From positions 1 through 51,475 of the forward strand of contig NZ_JANHJQ010000021.1 of the NCBI RefSeq assembly GCF_024609785.1: a DNA stretch of 51,475 nt, read 5' to 3'. Below are positions 1-7,614 of this stretch, in pieces. The notes under the pieces were generated by a model. That model was not told the DNA's origin. It saw only the letters and a program-made list of their open reading frames with translations, and did no database searches. A program made the position numbers and the translations under genes. Within the stretch, counting starts at the first letter, position 1, and every line of letters starts with the position of its first letter. This DNA comes from Pseudalkalibacillus decolorationis (GTDB lineage Bacteria; Bacillota; Bacilli; Bacillales; Fictibacillaceae).

Positions 1-145
1 TCTTACAGGCAGGTTGCCCACGTGTTACTCACCCGTCCGCCGCTAACCGCTGAGGAGCAAGCTCCTCGTTGGTTCGCTCGACTTGCATGTATTAGGCACG
101 CCGCCAGCGTTCGTCCTGAGCCAGGATCAAACTCTCCAATAAAGT
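1..145 (-). rRNA. 16S ribosomal RNA, 5' end only
   Basis: The reverse complement contains the universal 16S start region AGAGTTTGATCCTGGCTCAG (+ strand 116-135), followed by GACGAACGCTGGCGGCGTGC and the conserved GGCGGACGGGTGAGTAAC region. The gene runs off the left edge, so only about 145 nt are present. The mature 5' end is placed by analogy with Bacillus 16S, just upstream of GGAGAGTTTG. The ygxA-ygzB-perR side matches the flank of an rRNA operon in Bacillus subtilis. Confidence 0.97.
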
Positions 146-376
146 GTTTGTGACGCGCACGGATGCGCTAACTTCGGTGTTGTCACAGGACGTGACGAAC
201 TTAACCGAAGATCCTTAACTCGTTTAAATAAAAAATAATCAGGGTTCGTTAAAACCCGTTTCACGCTTGGCTTTTGTTCAGTTTTCAAAGAGCTTTAATG
301 TCGATTTCGAATTCACAAAAAGTGAGGAATCTAATCGAAGTTTGTTTGTTGCTGTCTTGTTAACAGCGACTTTTAT
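146..376 (-). other. rRNA operon leader with boxA-like element
   Basis: This is the transcribed leader between the promoters and 16S. On the minus strand it reads GCTCTTTGAAAACTGAAC (about 277-294), the conserved boxA-like antitermination segment seen before Bacillus 16S genes. Nearer to 16S lies a perfect-ended hairpin at 172-210 (see repeat D). No protein gene is supported here. An open frame on the plus strand (267-536) runs antisense through the leader and both promoters and has no ribosome site. Confidence 0.8.
172..210. repeat. Repeat D, copy 1 (hairpin in rRNA leader)
   Basis: The outer arms CTTCGG/CCGAAG enclose an inner hairpin GTCAC-AGGAC-GTGAC. Two diverged copies with the same architecture lie at 7441-7479 and 7615-7656 inside the repeat mosaic at 7147-7690. 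This copy ends about 27 nt upstream of the 16S 5' end, so it will be transcribed as a double stem in pre-rRNA. Confidence 0.7.
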
Positions 377-405
377 AGAATATCATCTGACGCCTAAACT
401 GTCAA
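377..405 (-). promoter_or_regulatory. rRNA promoter P2 (sigma-A type)
   Basis: Minus strand: -35 TTGACA (400-405), 17-nt spacer, -10 TATTCT (377-382). It is the promoter nearer to 16S in a tandem pair, the arrangement usual for Bacillus rRNA operons. The -10 matches only 4/6, so it is less certain than the upstream one. Confidence 0.65.
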
Positions 406-452
406 CAACTTTTTTCGTGTTTGTGTCGGTGCATTTCGCAGCGACGAGATAT

Positions 453-481
453 AATATACCACGCATAAAAAATAGTGTCAA
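453..481 (-). promoter_or_regulatory. rRNA promoter P1 (sigma-A type)
   Basis: Minus strand: -35 TTGACA (476-481), exactly 17-nt spacer, -10 TATATT (453-458). This is a near-consensus strong promoter pointing at the 16S gene, 72-76 bp upstream of P2. Confidence 0.8.
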
Positions 482-573
482 CACGTTTAAAGCAATTTAT
501 TTACTCTATTTGCATATTAGGTACACAGCCATATAAAGACATCTTTGCCGAGGTTAGAGCGTAGAGATCTAGT

Positions 574-618
574 TACTTGTATTGAAGCAAGTAGCACATA
601 ACAGCTTCAATACAAGTA
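574..618. other. Perfect 15-bp inverted repeat between ygxA and rRNA promoters
   Basis: The arms TACTTGTATTGAAGC (574-588) and its exact reverse complement (604-618) are separated by 15 nt. It lies just beyond the ygxA stop codon. There is no following T-run on either strand, so it is not a standard intrinsic terminator, although it could still end or stabilise the ygxA transcript before the rRNA promoters. Confidence 0.6.
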
Positions 619-630
619 TCCGGAGGAAAC

Positions 631-1500
631 CTATCTCACACACTTATACGTTCTATGATAGATCCCTTTTCCCTTTGTTTCATGACGGATGACTTGAATG
701 TATTCTTTTTCTTTAAGATGTTCAATAAATGAACTTAGATCAATTTTATAATCGGATAGCTCCTTGTGTTCCATTAACTCGGAGAACGACCAGGGTTCTT
801 CTTTTGCGTCCATAATCTCCTTAAGATGTCGTGAAGCAAGCTCAGTTTTGGATGACATAGAGAATTCATTAGCGATAATTAATAGTTCAATTCTCTTATG
901 TATCGGTTCTTCACTTGATGATAGCTCTTCATAAAGCTTATAAATTTCTGGTTCAATTTGTTTGACTTGATTCCAGACAGTGACCTCCGGATAAAACCCA
1001 TGCTCTATGACTGATAAACGAGCAAGATGATGGAGAGCGTGCATGATATTGTTATATGCGTCTAAATAGTGTCCTGCATAATAGAGTTCCTTTCCATCGG
1101 AAAACCTGCGAACAAGCTTAGCAAACTCAATCCCAATTTTCTTTTGTCGCTCTGCGATCGGAAAGTCATTGATTCGGGTTTTGAGTGAATCAACAAATTC
1201 GTTTCGATCGAAAAGGACCCTTCCATTAACGACCCAATCAACTACCCGTCGATGCGAACCAAGCATGAGCCATTCGTTCAACTGTTGGAGGTCAACAATA
1301 TGTAACGCTGCTTTTTTTTCTTCAAATTCATAATGCTTAACCTGCCAGGAGGTTTCAGCTCGTTCCACAATAATAAACAAGATGACATCAAAGTGATCGG
1401 TGGATGGACTGTATTTTTTATTTTTTTCAACTAACAAAACCCCAAGCGTTTCATCATGACTTGCGCGTTCTTGGTATAGCGGTCGTAATATATCTTCCAT
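631..1500 (-). CDS. ygxA: YgxA, nucleotidyltransferase-like protein
   Basis: About 289 aa. The N-terminal part (residues about 1-100) resembles the NTF-like nucleotidyltransferase fold, a helical middle part follows, and the last 60 residues look like a winged helix (SFSELMEHKELSDYKIDLSS). I chose the ATG at 1500 (MEDILRPLYQERASH) because an AGGAG lies 11 nt upstream and this is where the family begins. An in-frame ATG at 1566 would add 22 unusual residues. Its place next to ygzB, perR and a 16S gene matches B. subtilis. The biochemical function is not established; nucleotidyl transfer is inferred from the fold family only. Confidence 0.88.
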   Translation of the reverse strand: MEDILRPLYQERASHDETLGVLLVEKNKKYSPSTDHFDVILFIIVERAETSWQVKHYEFEEKKAALHIVDLQQLNEWLMLGSHRRVVDWVVNGRVLFDRNEFVDSLKTRINDFPIAERQKKIGIEFAKLVRRFSDGKELYYAGHYLDAYNNIMHALHHLARLSVIEHGFYPEVTVWNQVKQIEPEIYKLYEELSSSEEPIHKRIELLIIANEFSMSSKTELASRHLKEIMDAKEEPWSFSELMEHKELSDYKIDLSSFIEHLKEKEYIQVIRHETKGKGIYHRTYKCVR

Positions 1501-1652
1501 TAGATTATCAGCTCCTGTAAATTGTCCGTACTTCCTATCCATAATTATTCCATATCCCATCCGCATTTCCTTTTCAAAACGAAAATGTTAATAGATTGTT
1601 CATGAATTCAATTTTCTTTTTTGCTATACTGTGTGCAGGAGGAATGTATATT

Positions 1653-2015
1653 ATGGACATTAAATATACAAGTAAAATAAATAAAATCAGGACATTTGCC
1701 CTAAGTTTAGTTTTTATTGGAATCATCATTATGTATCTGGGGCTTTATTTTAAAGCAAGTTATATAGTCATGACAATCCTTATGTTGATTGGATTTCTTG
1801 CAACTCTTTCCAGTGCTGGCGTTTACATATGGATTGGAATGCTGTCAACGAAGGCGGTACAAGTAGAATGTCCGAATTGCCATAAGGTGACAAAGGTTCT
1901 TGGACGTGTAGATTCATGCATGTTCTGTAAACAACCATTAACTATGGATCCTGCACTTGAAGGCGTAGAGTTTGATGAAAAGTACAACAATAAAAGGAAA
2001 AGCAAAAAGGACTGA
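1653..2015 (+). CDS. ygzB: YgzB, UPF0295 membrane/zinc-ribbon protein
   Basis: 120 aa from ATG 1653, preceded by AGGAGG (1637-1642) at 10 nt. An earlier in-frame ATG (1596) lacks such a site. The N-terminus SSKINKIRT-like stretch ([14 protein letters not shown]) is typical of the UPF0295 family. Two hydrophobic segments (about residues 14-35 and 42-65) are followed by a cytosolic C-terminus with two CxxC pairs (CPNC, CMFC), probably a zinc ribbon. The function is unknown. It is convergent with perR and has its own terminator overlapping the stop codon. Confidence 0.9.
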   Translation: MDIKYTSKINKIRTFALSLVFIGIIIMYLGLYFKASYIVMTILMLIGFLATLSSAGVYIWIGMLSTKAVQVECPNCHKVTKVLGRVDSCMFCKQPLTMDPALEGVEFDEKYNNKRKSKKD

Positions 2016-2035
2016 CGTGGTGTCAGTCCTTTTTT
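2005..2035 (+). terminator. Intrinsic terminator of ygzB
   Basis: A 12-bp stem (AAAAGGACTGAC, 2005-2016) has a 5-nt loop and is followed by a T-run to 2035. The ygzB stop codon lies within the stem. Confidence 0.85.
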
Positions 2036-2036
2036 A

Positions 2037-2156
2037 CACGTTAAGAAAGTATAAAAATACTTTCTATAGTATAAAGCAAGGGCCTTTAGGTCATCCCTTT
2101 AGGGACTAAGGCGATCGCCAGCGCTAAGGCTTGGCGCTAACCAAGTTTTCTTTATA
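2037..2156 (-). repeat. Repeat B, copy 1 (reverse orientation)
   Basis: It begins with CACGTTAAGAAAGTATAAAA and ends with CCAAGTTTTCTTT, the reverse of the B consensus AAAGAAAACTTGG...ATACTTTCTTAACGTG. A GAAAGTAT/ATACTTTC hairpin is present at the TTAAGAAAG end. The middle is longer than in other copies. It starts 2 bp after the T-run of the ygzB terminator. Confidence 0.75.
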
Positions 2157-2226
2157 TTAAAAAAGTTCTATAGTAGGAGCAGCAGGCGTATTCTTAAAGC
2201 TTGCCTACGCCATACCCCATTTAACT

Positions 2227-2670
2227 TTAATGAGCTTTAGCTTTCTGACAATCTGGGCAAGTACCGTATACTTCCATTCGATGATGGCCGATTCGGAAGC
2301 CCGTTACATGCTTTGCGACTTCTTCGACTTCATTAAGCCCTGGATAAGAAAAGTCAACCATTTTACCGCAATCCTCGCAAATAATGTGGTAGTGATCCGT
2401 TGTTACGCAATCAAATCGACTGGATGAATCACCATAGGTCAATTCTTTAACCAGTCCTACTTCGCGAAAAACACGGAGATTATTATATACTGTCGCTACA
2501 CTCATGTTCGGAAACTTTGCTTCTAATGCTTTATAAATCTCATCAGCTGTTGGATGAGACAGCGTTTGAATTAAATACTCTAGAATCGCATGACGTTGTG
2601 GGGTAATGCGAACTCCCGCACCCTTCAACGTATCAACCGCTGTCTGCAAGCGATTTTCTTCTTGTAGCAT
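2227..2670 (-). CDS. perR: PerR, Fur-family peroxide-sensing repressor
   Basis: 147 aa, close to B. subtilis PerR (145 aa). PerR represses catalase, alkyl hydroperoxide reductase, heme synthesis and zinc uptake genes and is inactivated by Fe-catalysed histidine oxidation. The DNA-binding helices carry [13 protein letters not shown] and [17 protein letters not shown]. The metal ligands include the [11 protein letters not shown] segment, HHRMEVYG, and the structural zinc cysteines CEDC and CPDC. The start at 2670 is set by GAGGTG 7 nt upstream; longer in-frame ATGs overlap that site. A near-perfect Per box at 2706-2720 indicates autoregulation. The neighbouring ygzB and downstream bcp fit the known order. 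Confidence 0.96.
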   Translation of the reverse strand: MLQEENRLQTAVDTLKGAGVRITPQRHAILEYLIQTLSHPTADEIYKALEAKFPNMSVATVYNNLRVFREVGLVKELTYGDSSSRFDCVTTDHYHIICEDCGKMVDFSYPGLNEVEEVAKHVTGFRIGHHRMEVYGTCPDCQKAKAH

Positions 2671-2705
2671 CGTCATGCACCTCTCTTCCAAAAAACATTC
2701 TTACT

Positions 2706-2720
2706 TTATAATACTTATAA
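2706..2720. promoter_or_regulatory. Per box (PerR operator)
   Basis: TTATAATACTTATAA matches the Per box consensus TTATAATNATTATAA at 14 of 15 positions. It lies 36 nt upstream of the perR start and just downstream of the likely -10, which suits autorepression. Confidence 0.85.
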
Positions 2721-2722
2721 TT

Positions 2723-2752
2723 AGTGTACACGGAATCAGTAAATGTTGTCAA
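2723..2752 (-). promoter_or_regulatory. Likely perR promoter
   Basis: Minus strand: TTGACA (2747-2752), 18-nt spacer, TACACT (2723-2728). The -35 is perfect and the -10 is 4/6. The Per box begins 2 bp further downstream, over the expected transcription start. Confidence 0.6.
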
Positions 2753-2825
2753 TCCTAAGCCTATTTATAGCATGTTCCAAAACCCATCAAAATATTGTAG
2801 CGAAGAAATAAACGTTGTGTGCCTT

Positions 2826-3776
2826 TTAATAACCCCTGTCTAGATCAATTACATTAATATAGTTTCCTTTGTTTGTTCGATACACGTGTAAGTTCTTTTC
2901 AAATTGTTCAAACGCACGGTGCTGGTACTGAGGTGTGATCCCAGAAATATGCGGCGTTATAGTAACGTTTTTTATATCCCATAGAGGACTTGTTTCAAGT
3001 AGAGGTTCTTCTTCCGTTACATCAAGTACGGCATGGGCAATTTGATTGTCCTGAAGCGCCTCGATTAATCCTGCTTCATCGACCGTCGTCCCTCTTCCAA
3101 TATTGATAAAAACAGCGTGATCCTGCATCGTTTCAAAATGCTTTTTCTTTAAAAAGGACTCTGTTGAATCTGTTTTTGGAAGAACAGAAACGAGAAAATC
3201 GACCTTTGGTAAAAGCGAGTCAAGGTCTTTGGGTGTTACGATTTCATCAAAATACTCGACATGCTTTCCGCTGCTGTTCATGCCTACCGTTTTCATATTA
3301 AATGCTTTAGCGAGTCTTGCAACTTCTGAACCAATTGCACCAGCCCCAAGAACTCCAAGCGTTTTACCATGCAACTCATCCATCTTAATTCTCTGATTCC
3401 ACACCCTATTCGCTTGACTTTCTAACATCAGCGGTATATTGCGGACAACCTGAAGCATCATTGCGATTGTGTACTCAGCCATTGGAATTTTGTGAATTTC
3501 TCTTGCATTTGTAACAAGAATTTCTTGCTTCTTGATCGCTTGAAAAGGCATTTTGTCTAGACCCGCTGAAATAACGTGGATCCATTTTAAATGATTGGCC
3601 GCCTCAATCAATTCCGGGGTAAGATCCTCACCATATGTAATAAGTATTTCTGCTTTTGCTAAATCTCCCTTCGCTTCCTCCATGTTCTTACAAAAATGAA
3701 ACTGAAGTTCCGGGTACTTCCCTTTAAGATGATCCTGTATCGAATACCTTATTTTTGCTGAAGAAAGAATGTACAT
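2826..3776 (-). CDS. D-2-hydroxyacid dehydrogenase (phosphoglycerate dehydrogenase-like)
   Basis: 316 aa. NAD(P)-dependent oxidoreductase of the D-isomer-specific 2-hydroxyacid dehydrogenase family. The Rossmann motif GVLGAGAIGSEVARLAKAF lies at about residues 140-158. The catalytic set is visible as INIGRGTTVDEAGL (Arg), DVTEEEPL (Glu) and TPHISG (His). The substrate is not predictable; glyoxylate/hydroxypyruvate or a keto acid are typical. The start is supported by AAGGAGGAG 6 nt upstream. It is not part of the usual perR-bcp interval in B. subtilis and so looks like a lineage-specific addition. It is monocistronic, with repeat A copy 1 upstream. Confidence 0.88.
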   Translation of the reverse strand: MYILSSAKIRYSIQDHLKGKYPELQFHFCKNMEEAKGDLAKAEILITYGEDLTPELIEAANHLKWIHVISAGLDKMPFQAIKKQEILVTNAREIHKIPMAEYTIAMMLQVVRNIPLMLESQANRVWNQRIKMDELHGKTLGVLGAGAIGSEVARLAKAFNMKTVGMNSSGKHVEYFDEIVTPKDLDSLLPKVDFLVSVLPKTDSTESFLKKKHFETMQDHAVFINIGRGTTVDEAGLIEALQDNQIAHAVLDVTEEEPLLETSPLWDIKNVTITPHISGITPQYQHRAFEQFEKNLHVYRTNKGNYINVIDLDRGY

Positions 3777-3809
3777 ATAACTCCTCCTTGACCTATTTTT
3801 ATATTCGTG

Positions 3810-4040
3810 TAAGAAAAGCGCAAGCGCCCTGTTCAGGTGCGATAAAGAAAACTAGGCCAGCGCCAAGCATTGTGAAGGCGGTTGCCTTAGTTGCACTTAT
3901 GCTTGGGAGTGCAAGCGCTGGAAATTCTGCAACATAACACGCTTTTTGTGTTTGTGGAAGAATTGAAGCGACCTCGGGTACCTGGGTGCTGGAGCTAGAC
4001 ATTACATCTATGCAACTAAAATTTATACTTTCGTAACGTG
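3810..4040 (+). repeat. Repeat A, copy 1, carrying an internal B-type segment
   Basis: The left end is TAAGAAAAGCGCAAGCGCC and the right end is TGCTGGAGCTAGACATTACA followed by TTTATACTTTCGTAACGTG. Relative to the simpler copy at 13127-13281, about 67 bp (3843-3910) are inserted between GGTGCGA and CAAGCGCTGG. The inserted part is the left half of repeat B (AAAGAAAACTAGGCCAGCGC...). The copy at 44083-44304 has the same insertion at the same place. Confidence 0.75.
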
Positions 4041-4041
4041 T

Positions 4042-4073
4042 AAAAAAAGGAGACTCGTTTGTTCAGAGTCCCC
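4042..4073 (-). terminator. Intrinsic terminator, minus strand
   Basis: Minus strand: GGGGACTC (4066-4073) pairs with GAGTCTCC (4049-4056) over a 9-nt loop, followed by T7. It would stop transcripts from the LysM/GH18 gene at 4411-5676, although it lies about 340 bp beyond that stop codon. The stretch 4081-4400 between holds no convincing gene, only an imperfect inverted repeat (4325-4339 with 4380-4397). Confidence 0.6.
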
Positions 4074-4410
4074 TATCAATTTAGAAGAGATTCAGTTACT
4101 CCTTTTATATGCGGCAGTTGCTGGCTCCGTATAGACGAACGACCCTAGTAGGAGATGTTTATTTTAATTGTGCAGGGTTCAGCCATTCCAACTTTTTTGC
4201 GCCAATCCTTTTGTCGCGTATTTAAGTATTACTCAGCTTCGGTCGATTGTTTATGTAAAATTGTTGTTCCTTCAGTTCAATCGAATGATGTTGACGCTAA
4301 TGTTTTTATTGATCTTTCAAAAGTAATCCCCTTTCTCTCGCAAAATTCTGACGACTTCATTTTATCACAAACTATAAAAAGAGGGAAAAAGGGGATTATG
4401 CCTCTTATCA

Positions 4411-5676
4411 TCACTTATTCACCTGGATATTCTTTGCAACGTATGCCCAATTCTGTGGAAACTTGAAACGTAACCGCCAGTAAGTCGTTCCCAACAGGTT
4501 ATACACTTCCATTAATTTGTATTTTGCAGTAACGCTTCGGATATCTTCGAACCAAACGACATGTTCGCTACCACCCTCTGAATAACGGTACCCTGGCGCT
4601 TGGGCCTGCCAGTCAAAATGAATTGGGATCCATTTTGAAATTGCTTGATTTTGTGCATTATTGACTGCAATCATCCTTGCATCTTCACTAGGTTCATCGG
4701 GCATCGTCCAGTCATAACCGTACAGATTGATCGCCATCATAATTTTTCGGCGGTTGACCTGACCAGTGGCATATTTCAACACCTGTTCGACCCACCAAAC
4801 AGGAGAAACAGGGTTTGGCGGTCCGATTGCATATCCATAATCAATCGTCATGACCGACATGATATCAACAACTTTCCCAATCGCACTGTAATTAAGGAAA
4901 CCGGTCAACCGATTCGTTGGAGCATCACTAGTTTTTGCATGGGCATTTATTTGCAAGATACGTTTACCAAGCTCCAACTTTAGTTCACGTAAAAATGCCG
5001 TAAAATCATTACGCCTTGTCGGAGGAACGAATTCAAAGTCGATACTCACGCCTGCATAGCCTTTGTTATCAACTGCGGCAATTATATTTTTGATAAGTGT
5101 ACGCCGTACGGAGGGATTTAAGATTTGATCAGCCAATTCAGCACTGAACGTCCCTTTTTCATAATTGCTGACAACCATCAGCGGTTGAATATTGTTCTTT
5201 TTACTAGCTTGTATAATCGCTTCATCATTCGCTTCAATTAACGTACCTTCTCGATTAAAAGAATAAGTGAAAATGGCAAGATAGGTAATATTACCGGAAA
5301 GTTCCCTTAACAGATCAATATAGGGGGAAGGTTCAATCGCATCGATAAAAACAAGGGTCTGCATAATGTATTTTTGCCATGTAGGAATACGAATGCGTTG
5401 CCCAATCCTTAGTGCATTCGGATCAACCCCTGGATTTGCAGTAATGATTGCCTGAACGGAGGTACGGAATTGTTGCGAGAGCCTCCAGAAAGTATCTCCC
5501 GCCTTAACCTGATAAAATCTCTCTGGAGGCATTTGATCGGGAATATATAAATTCAAGCCCGGTACAAGAGCGTTAGAAACTAATCCGTTTACGTGCATAA
5601 GGGATGAGACGGGAACACTGTAAACTCTTGATAACCTCCACAATGTATCCCCCGATGAAACTGTATGAATCGCCAT
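4411..5676 (-). CDS. LysM-GH18 spore cortex-lytic glucosaminidase (YaaH/SleL type)
   Basis: 421 aa, the usual SleL/YaaH length. Two LysM domains (residues about 3-46, HTVSSGDTLWRLS; and 54-98, YQVKAGDTFWRLS) precede a GH18 barrel (about 105-421). The GH18 acid motif is seen as GVSIDFEFV with D213 and E215, so the catalytic residues appear intact. In this family the enzyme hydrolyses muramic-delta-lactam cortex fragments during germination and is bound to the spore through LysM domains. No signal peptide is present, as expected for a mother-cell protein. Paralogues such as YdhD and YvbX have the same layout, so the exact orthologue is uncertain. Confidence 0.88.
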   Translation of the reverse strand: MAIHTVSSGDTLWRLSRVYSVPVSSLMHVNGLVSNALVPGLNLYIPDQMPPERFYQVKAGDTFWRLSQQFRTSVQAIITANPGVDPNALRIGQRIRIPTWQKYIMQTLVFIDAIEPSPYIDLLRELSGNITYLAIFTYSFNREGTLIEANDEAIIQASKKNNIQPLMVVSNYEKGTFSAELADQILNPSVRRTLIKNIIAAVDNKGYAGVSIDFEFVPPTRRNDFTAFLRELKLELGKRILQINAHAKTSDAPTNRLTGFLNYSAIGKVVDIMSVMTIDYGYAIGPPNPVSPVWWVEQVLKYATGQVNRRKIMMAINLYGYDWTMPDEPSEDARMIAVNNAQNQAISKWIPIHFDWQAQAPGYRYSEGGSEHVVWFEDIRSVTAKYKLMEVYNLLGTTYWRLRFKFPQNWAYVAKNIQVNK

Positions 5677-5760
5677 AATACTCCCCCATCAGCATAAGTC
5701 CTTAATATTTATACTTATTTTTCAAATACAGGAGAAATGAACGATTTTCGGAATAAAAAT

Positions 5761-5917
5761 GTAAGAAAAGCGCAAGCGCCCTGCTTAGCCACGAAGGTCA
5801 CTGGAAGACCGACGAGGAGGCTGTTGCCGCCGCAGGAGGCCTGAAGTGATCCAAGTGGTTGGGCGCTGAAGCTGGACATTACATCCATGCCGCAAACTTT
5901 TATACTTTCTTTACTCA
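5761..5917 (+). repeat. Repeat A, copy 2 (GCCACGAAGG subtype)
   Basis: It starts GTAAGAAAAGCGCAAGCGCC and ends GGGCGCTGAAGCTGGACATT plus TTTATACTTTC. The interior (GCCACGAAGGTCACTGG...CCAAGTGGTTGGGC) defines the second subtype, also found at 27622-27975 and 39350-39504. The AAGCGCC/GGGCGCT ends can form a stem. It is followed directly by repeat B copy 2. Confidence 0.8.
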
Positions 5918-5918
5918 T

Positions 5919-6010
5919 AAAGAAAACTTGGCTAGCACCAAGCTTTAGCGCAGGTGATCGCCGTAGTTGCGCTTATACTATAGAAAGTATTTTTATACTT
6001 TCTTAACGTG
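5919..6010 (+). repeat. Repeat B, copy 2
   Basis: This is a full B unit: AAAGAAAACTTGGCTAGC at the left, a GAAAGTAT/ATACTTTC hairpin and TTCTTAACGTG at the right. It abuts repeat A copy 2, the same A-then-B order as at 39350-39597. Confidence 0.8.
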
Positions 6011-6015
6011 TAAAC

Positions 6016-6060
6016 AAAAAGGCTAGCTATAAAGTTCCTATGATGAACCTTCAGCCAGCC
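6016..6060 (-). terminator. Terminator of bcp
   Basis: Minus strand: GGCTGGCT (6053-6060) pairs with AGCTAGCC (6021-6028), with an inner GGTTC/GAAC-type stem, then T5. It lies about 36 bp after the bcp stop codon. Confidence 0.75.
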
Positions 6061-6096
6061 CCTTCATTGGGAATAAATTTAACTAATTAACTTCTT

Positions 6097-6564
6097 TTAA
6101 AGGTTTTCCTTAATGTATTCAAGCGCCTCAGTAACATGATCCTTCACACGAACTTTGCGCCATTCTTTCACTAGCTCCCCTTCTTTATTAATGATGAAGG
6201 TTGAGCGTACAATTCCCATATATTCTTTTCCAAAGTTTTTCTTTAATTGCCATACGTCATATTGTTCCGCAACCTTATTATCCACGTCCGCAAGCAATAA
6301 GAAAGGTAAGTCGTGTTTTTCAATAAACTTATTATGGCGGTCAACCGGATCTGGGCTCACCCCAAGTATCACTGTATCTAAGTTACCAAATTTCTCGTGG
6401 TTGTCTCGGAAATCACATGCTTCCGTTGTACAGCCAGGTGTCATGTCTTTTGGGTAAAAATACAACACTACATTCTTCCCTTTAAAGTCAGATAGACTTA
6501 CATTTTCACCATTGTTTGCCGGCACCGTAAAATCCGGAGCCATTTCGCCTGTTTTTACAGCCAT
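6097..6564 (-). CDS. bcp: Thiol peroxidase / peroxiredoxin of the Bcp (PrxQ) family
   Basis: 155 aa. It reduces hydrogen peroxide and organic hydroperoxides using thioredoxin in the cytoplasm. The active site PGCTTEAC holds the peroxidatic Cys45 and resolving Cys50, the five-residue spacing typical of the atypical 2-Cys PrxQ class. The start is set by AGGAGGG 7 nt upstream of ATG. This corresponds to ygaF of B. subtilis, which sits between gsaB and perR there too; here extra genes have been added between. Proximity to perR is suggestive, but I saw no Per box in its short upstream region. Confidence 0.94.
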   Translation of the reverse strand: MAVKTGEMAPDFTVPANNGENVSLSDFKGKNVVLYFYPKDMTPGCTTEACDFRDNHEKFGNLDTVILGVSPDPVDRHNKFIEKHDLPFLLLADVDNKVAEQYDVWQLKKNFGKEYMGIVRSTFIINKEGELVKEWRKVRVKDHVTEALEYIKENL

Positions 6565-6628
6565 TTAATACCCTCCTATGTAATAGTTTGTCTACTATAA
6601 GGGTACCCAATCTATATAAAGGTTACAA

Positions 6629-7072
6629 CTATTCTGACTTCCTACCCTTATCGGTAAAACTAGATAACACAAAGGCAGCAGGTAATAGGTAGCCGATTAG
6701 TGCCTCTATAATTGAAAGCCACCTCCCGATCCCAACAGGTGTTATGTCCCCATAACCAACTGAGAGCAGTGTTACCGCACTAAAATAAGAGACTGCTTCA
6801 ATGAGTTCGATATAGGTTCCATTGACAGGAAATCCACCCTCTGAAAGCACAGGGATTCCTTGTACGAGTAAACATAAGTAGATTGTACCGAATCCTAATA
6901 TAATGATCGAATAAACAATAAATAAAGACGTCAAATCTTCAAGTGAAATAAACCCCCTCGGAGGCTTTCGACGCACATTATTATGCACAAAAAATGAACG
7001 GAGACTCCTCTGTACGATGAAAAATACCGAGATCATGATAAACAGTAAAAAAAGAAGGTCCATCTTATCCAC
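6629..7072 (-). CDS. Small two-pore-helix potassium channel subunit
   Basis: 147 aa membrane protein. It has hydrophobic segments at about residues 5-22, 45-72 and 118-138, and a pore loop before the third carrying the K+ selectivity filter SVGYGD (104-109). It resembles the ion-channel (Ion_trans_2) family and lacks a C-terminal RCK/TrkA regulatory domain, so gating would have to come from elsewhere. Four subunits are expected per channel. The start is preceded by GATGAGGTGG. It lies 64 bp upstream of bcp in the same direction and may be cotranscribed with it. Confidence 0.85.
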   Translation of the reverse strand: MDKMDLLFLLFIMISVFFIVQRSLRSFFVHNNVRRKPPRGFISLEDLTSLFIVYSIIILGFGTIYLCLLVQGIPVLSEGGFPVNGTYIELIEAVSYFSAVTLLSVGYGDITPVGIGRWLSIIEALIGYLLPAAFVLSSFTDKGRKSE

Positions 7073-7181
7073 CTCATCTAAGCCTATGCAAAAATGGGCA
7101 AAGATAGGACAAGATCGACCTTACTTTTACAGATGGAAATTTCATTATAGAGGTTGTTCAAAAAGTATCCAAGGGGCTCCT

Positions 7182-7260
7182 GTACCTGCGTCTACAAGTG
7201 TAATCTGGGATGTAAGCTTCCTCGGTACAACTCGTAGCGGTCTTGCAAGTACCGCTCGTT
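7182..7260 (+). repeat. Repeat E, copy 1
   Basis: 79 bp starting GTACCTGCGTCTAC and containing AAGCTTCCTCGGTACAACTC, matched at 7488-7566 with the same start, core and length. Confidence 0.75.
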
Positions 7261-7440
7261 GATAAACGGCGAATTTCTGCGTTCCTTGAAAAAGAAGTTC
7301 ACTTTTCCTTCGTGCGAGGTACCGCTTCCGGAGAATACTCTTGTACTCGGTTTTTCCGGACTTGCACAGGGACCTCAACACAAAAATAAAATTATTTTCG
7401 TGTCTGCGATGATTATTCAGCGTAGCTATCCTTATGCTGA

Positions 7441-7479
7441 CTTCGACGTTTTCACAGGACGTGAAGTACTTAGTCGAAG
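7441..7479. repeat. Repeat D, copy 2
   Basis: The arms CTTCGAC/GTCGAAG surround TTCAC-AGGAC-GTGAA, the same double-stem plan as the copy in the rRNA leader (172-210). The bases of the outer arms differ but still pair, which suggests the structure is conserved. Confidence 0.7.
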
Positions 7480-7487
7480 TTCTATAT

Positions 7488-7566
7488 GTACCTGCGTCTA
7501 CTAGTTCACCTTTGGAGTAAGCTTCCTCGGTACAACTCGTAGCCTTTTATGCAGGTACTGCTCGTC
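7488..7566 (+). repeat. Repeat E, copy 2
   Basis: 79 bp beginning GTACCTGCGTCTAC with the shared AAGCTTCCTCGGTACAACTC core. It lies 8 bp after repeat D copy 2. Confidence 0.75.
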
Positions 7567-7614
7567 GCTCCGGTCCTCGAAACTGTCGTGCCTTGGGCTC
7601 ACACGATGTGAGTC

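Noticed and set aside
267-536. 89-codon open frame on the plus strand in the rRNA leader
   Set aside because: It runs antisense through the leader and over both rRNA promoters, has no ribosome site, and its composition reflects the boxA and AT-rich promoter DNA.
4081-4410. 103-codon open frame at 4155-4466 on the plus strand
   Set aside because: It overlaps the 3' end of the LysM/GH18 gene in antisense and has no recognisable protein features.
7145-7504. Overlapping open frames of about 80 codons on both strands
   Set aside because: They lie wholly inside the repeat C mosaic and follow its repeat units; no ribosome site or recognisable protein.
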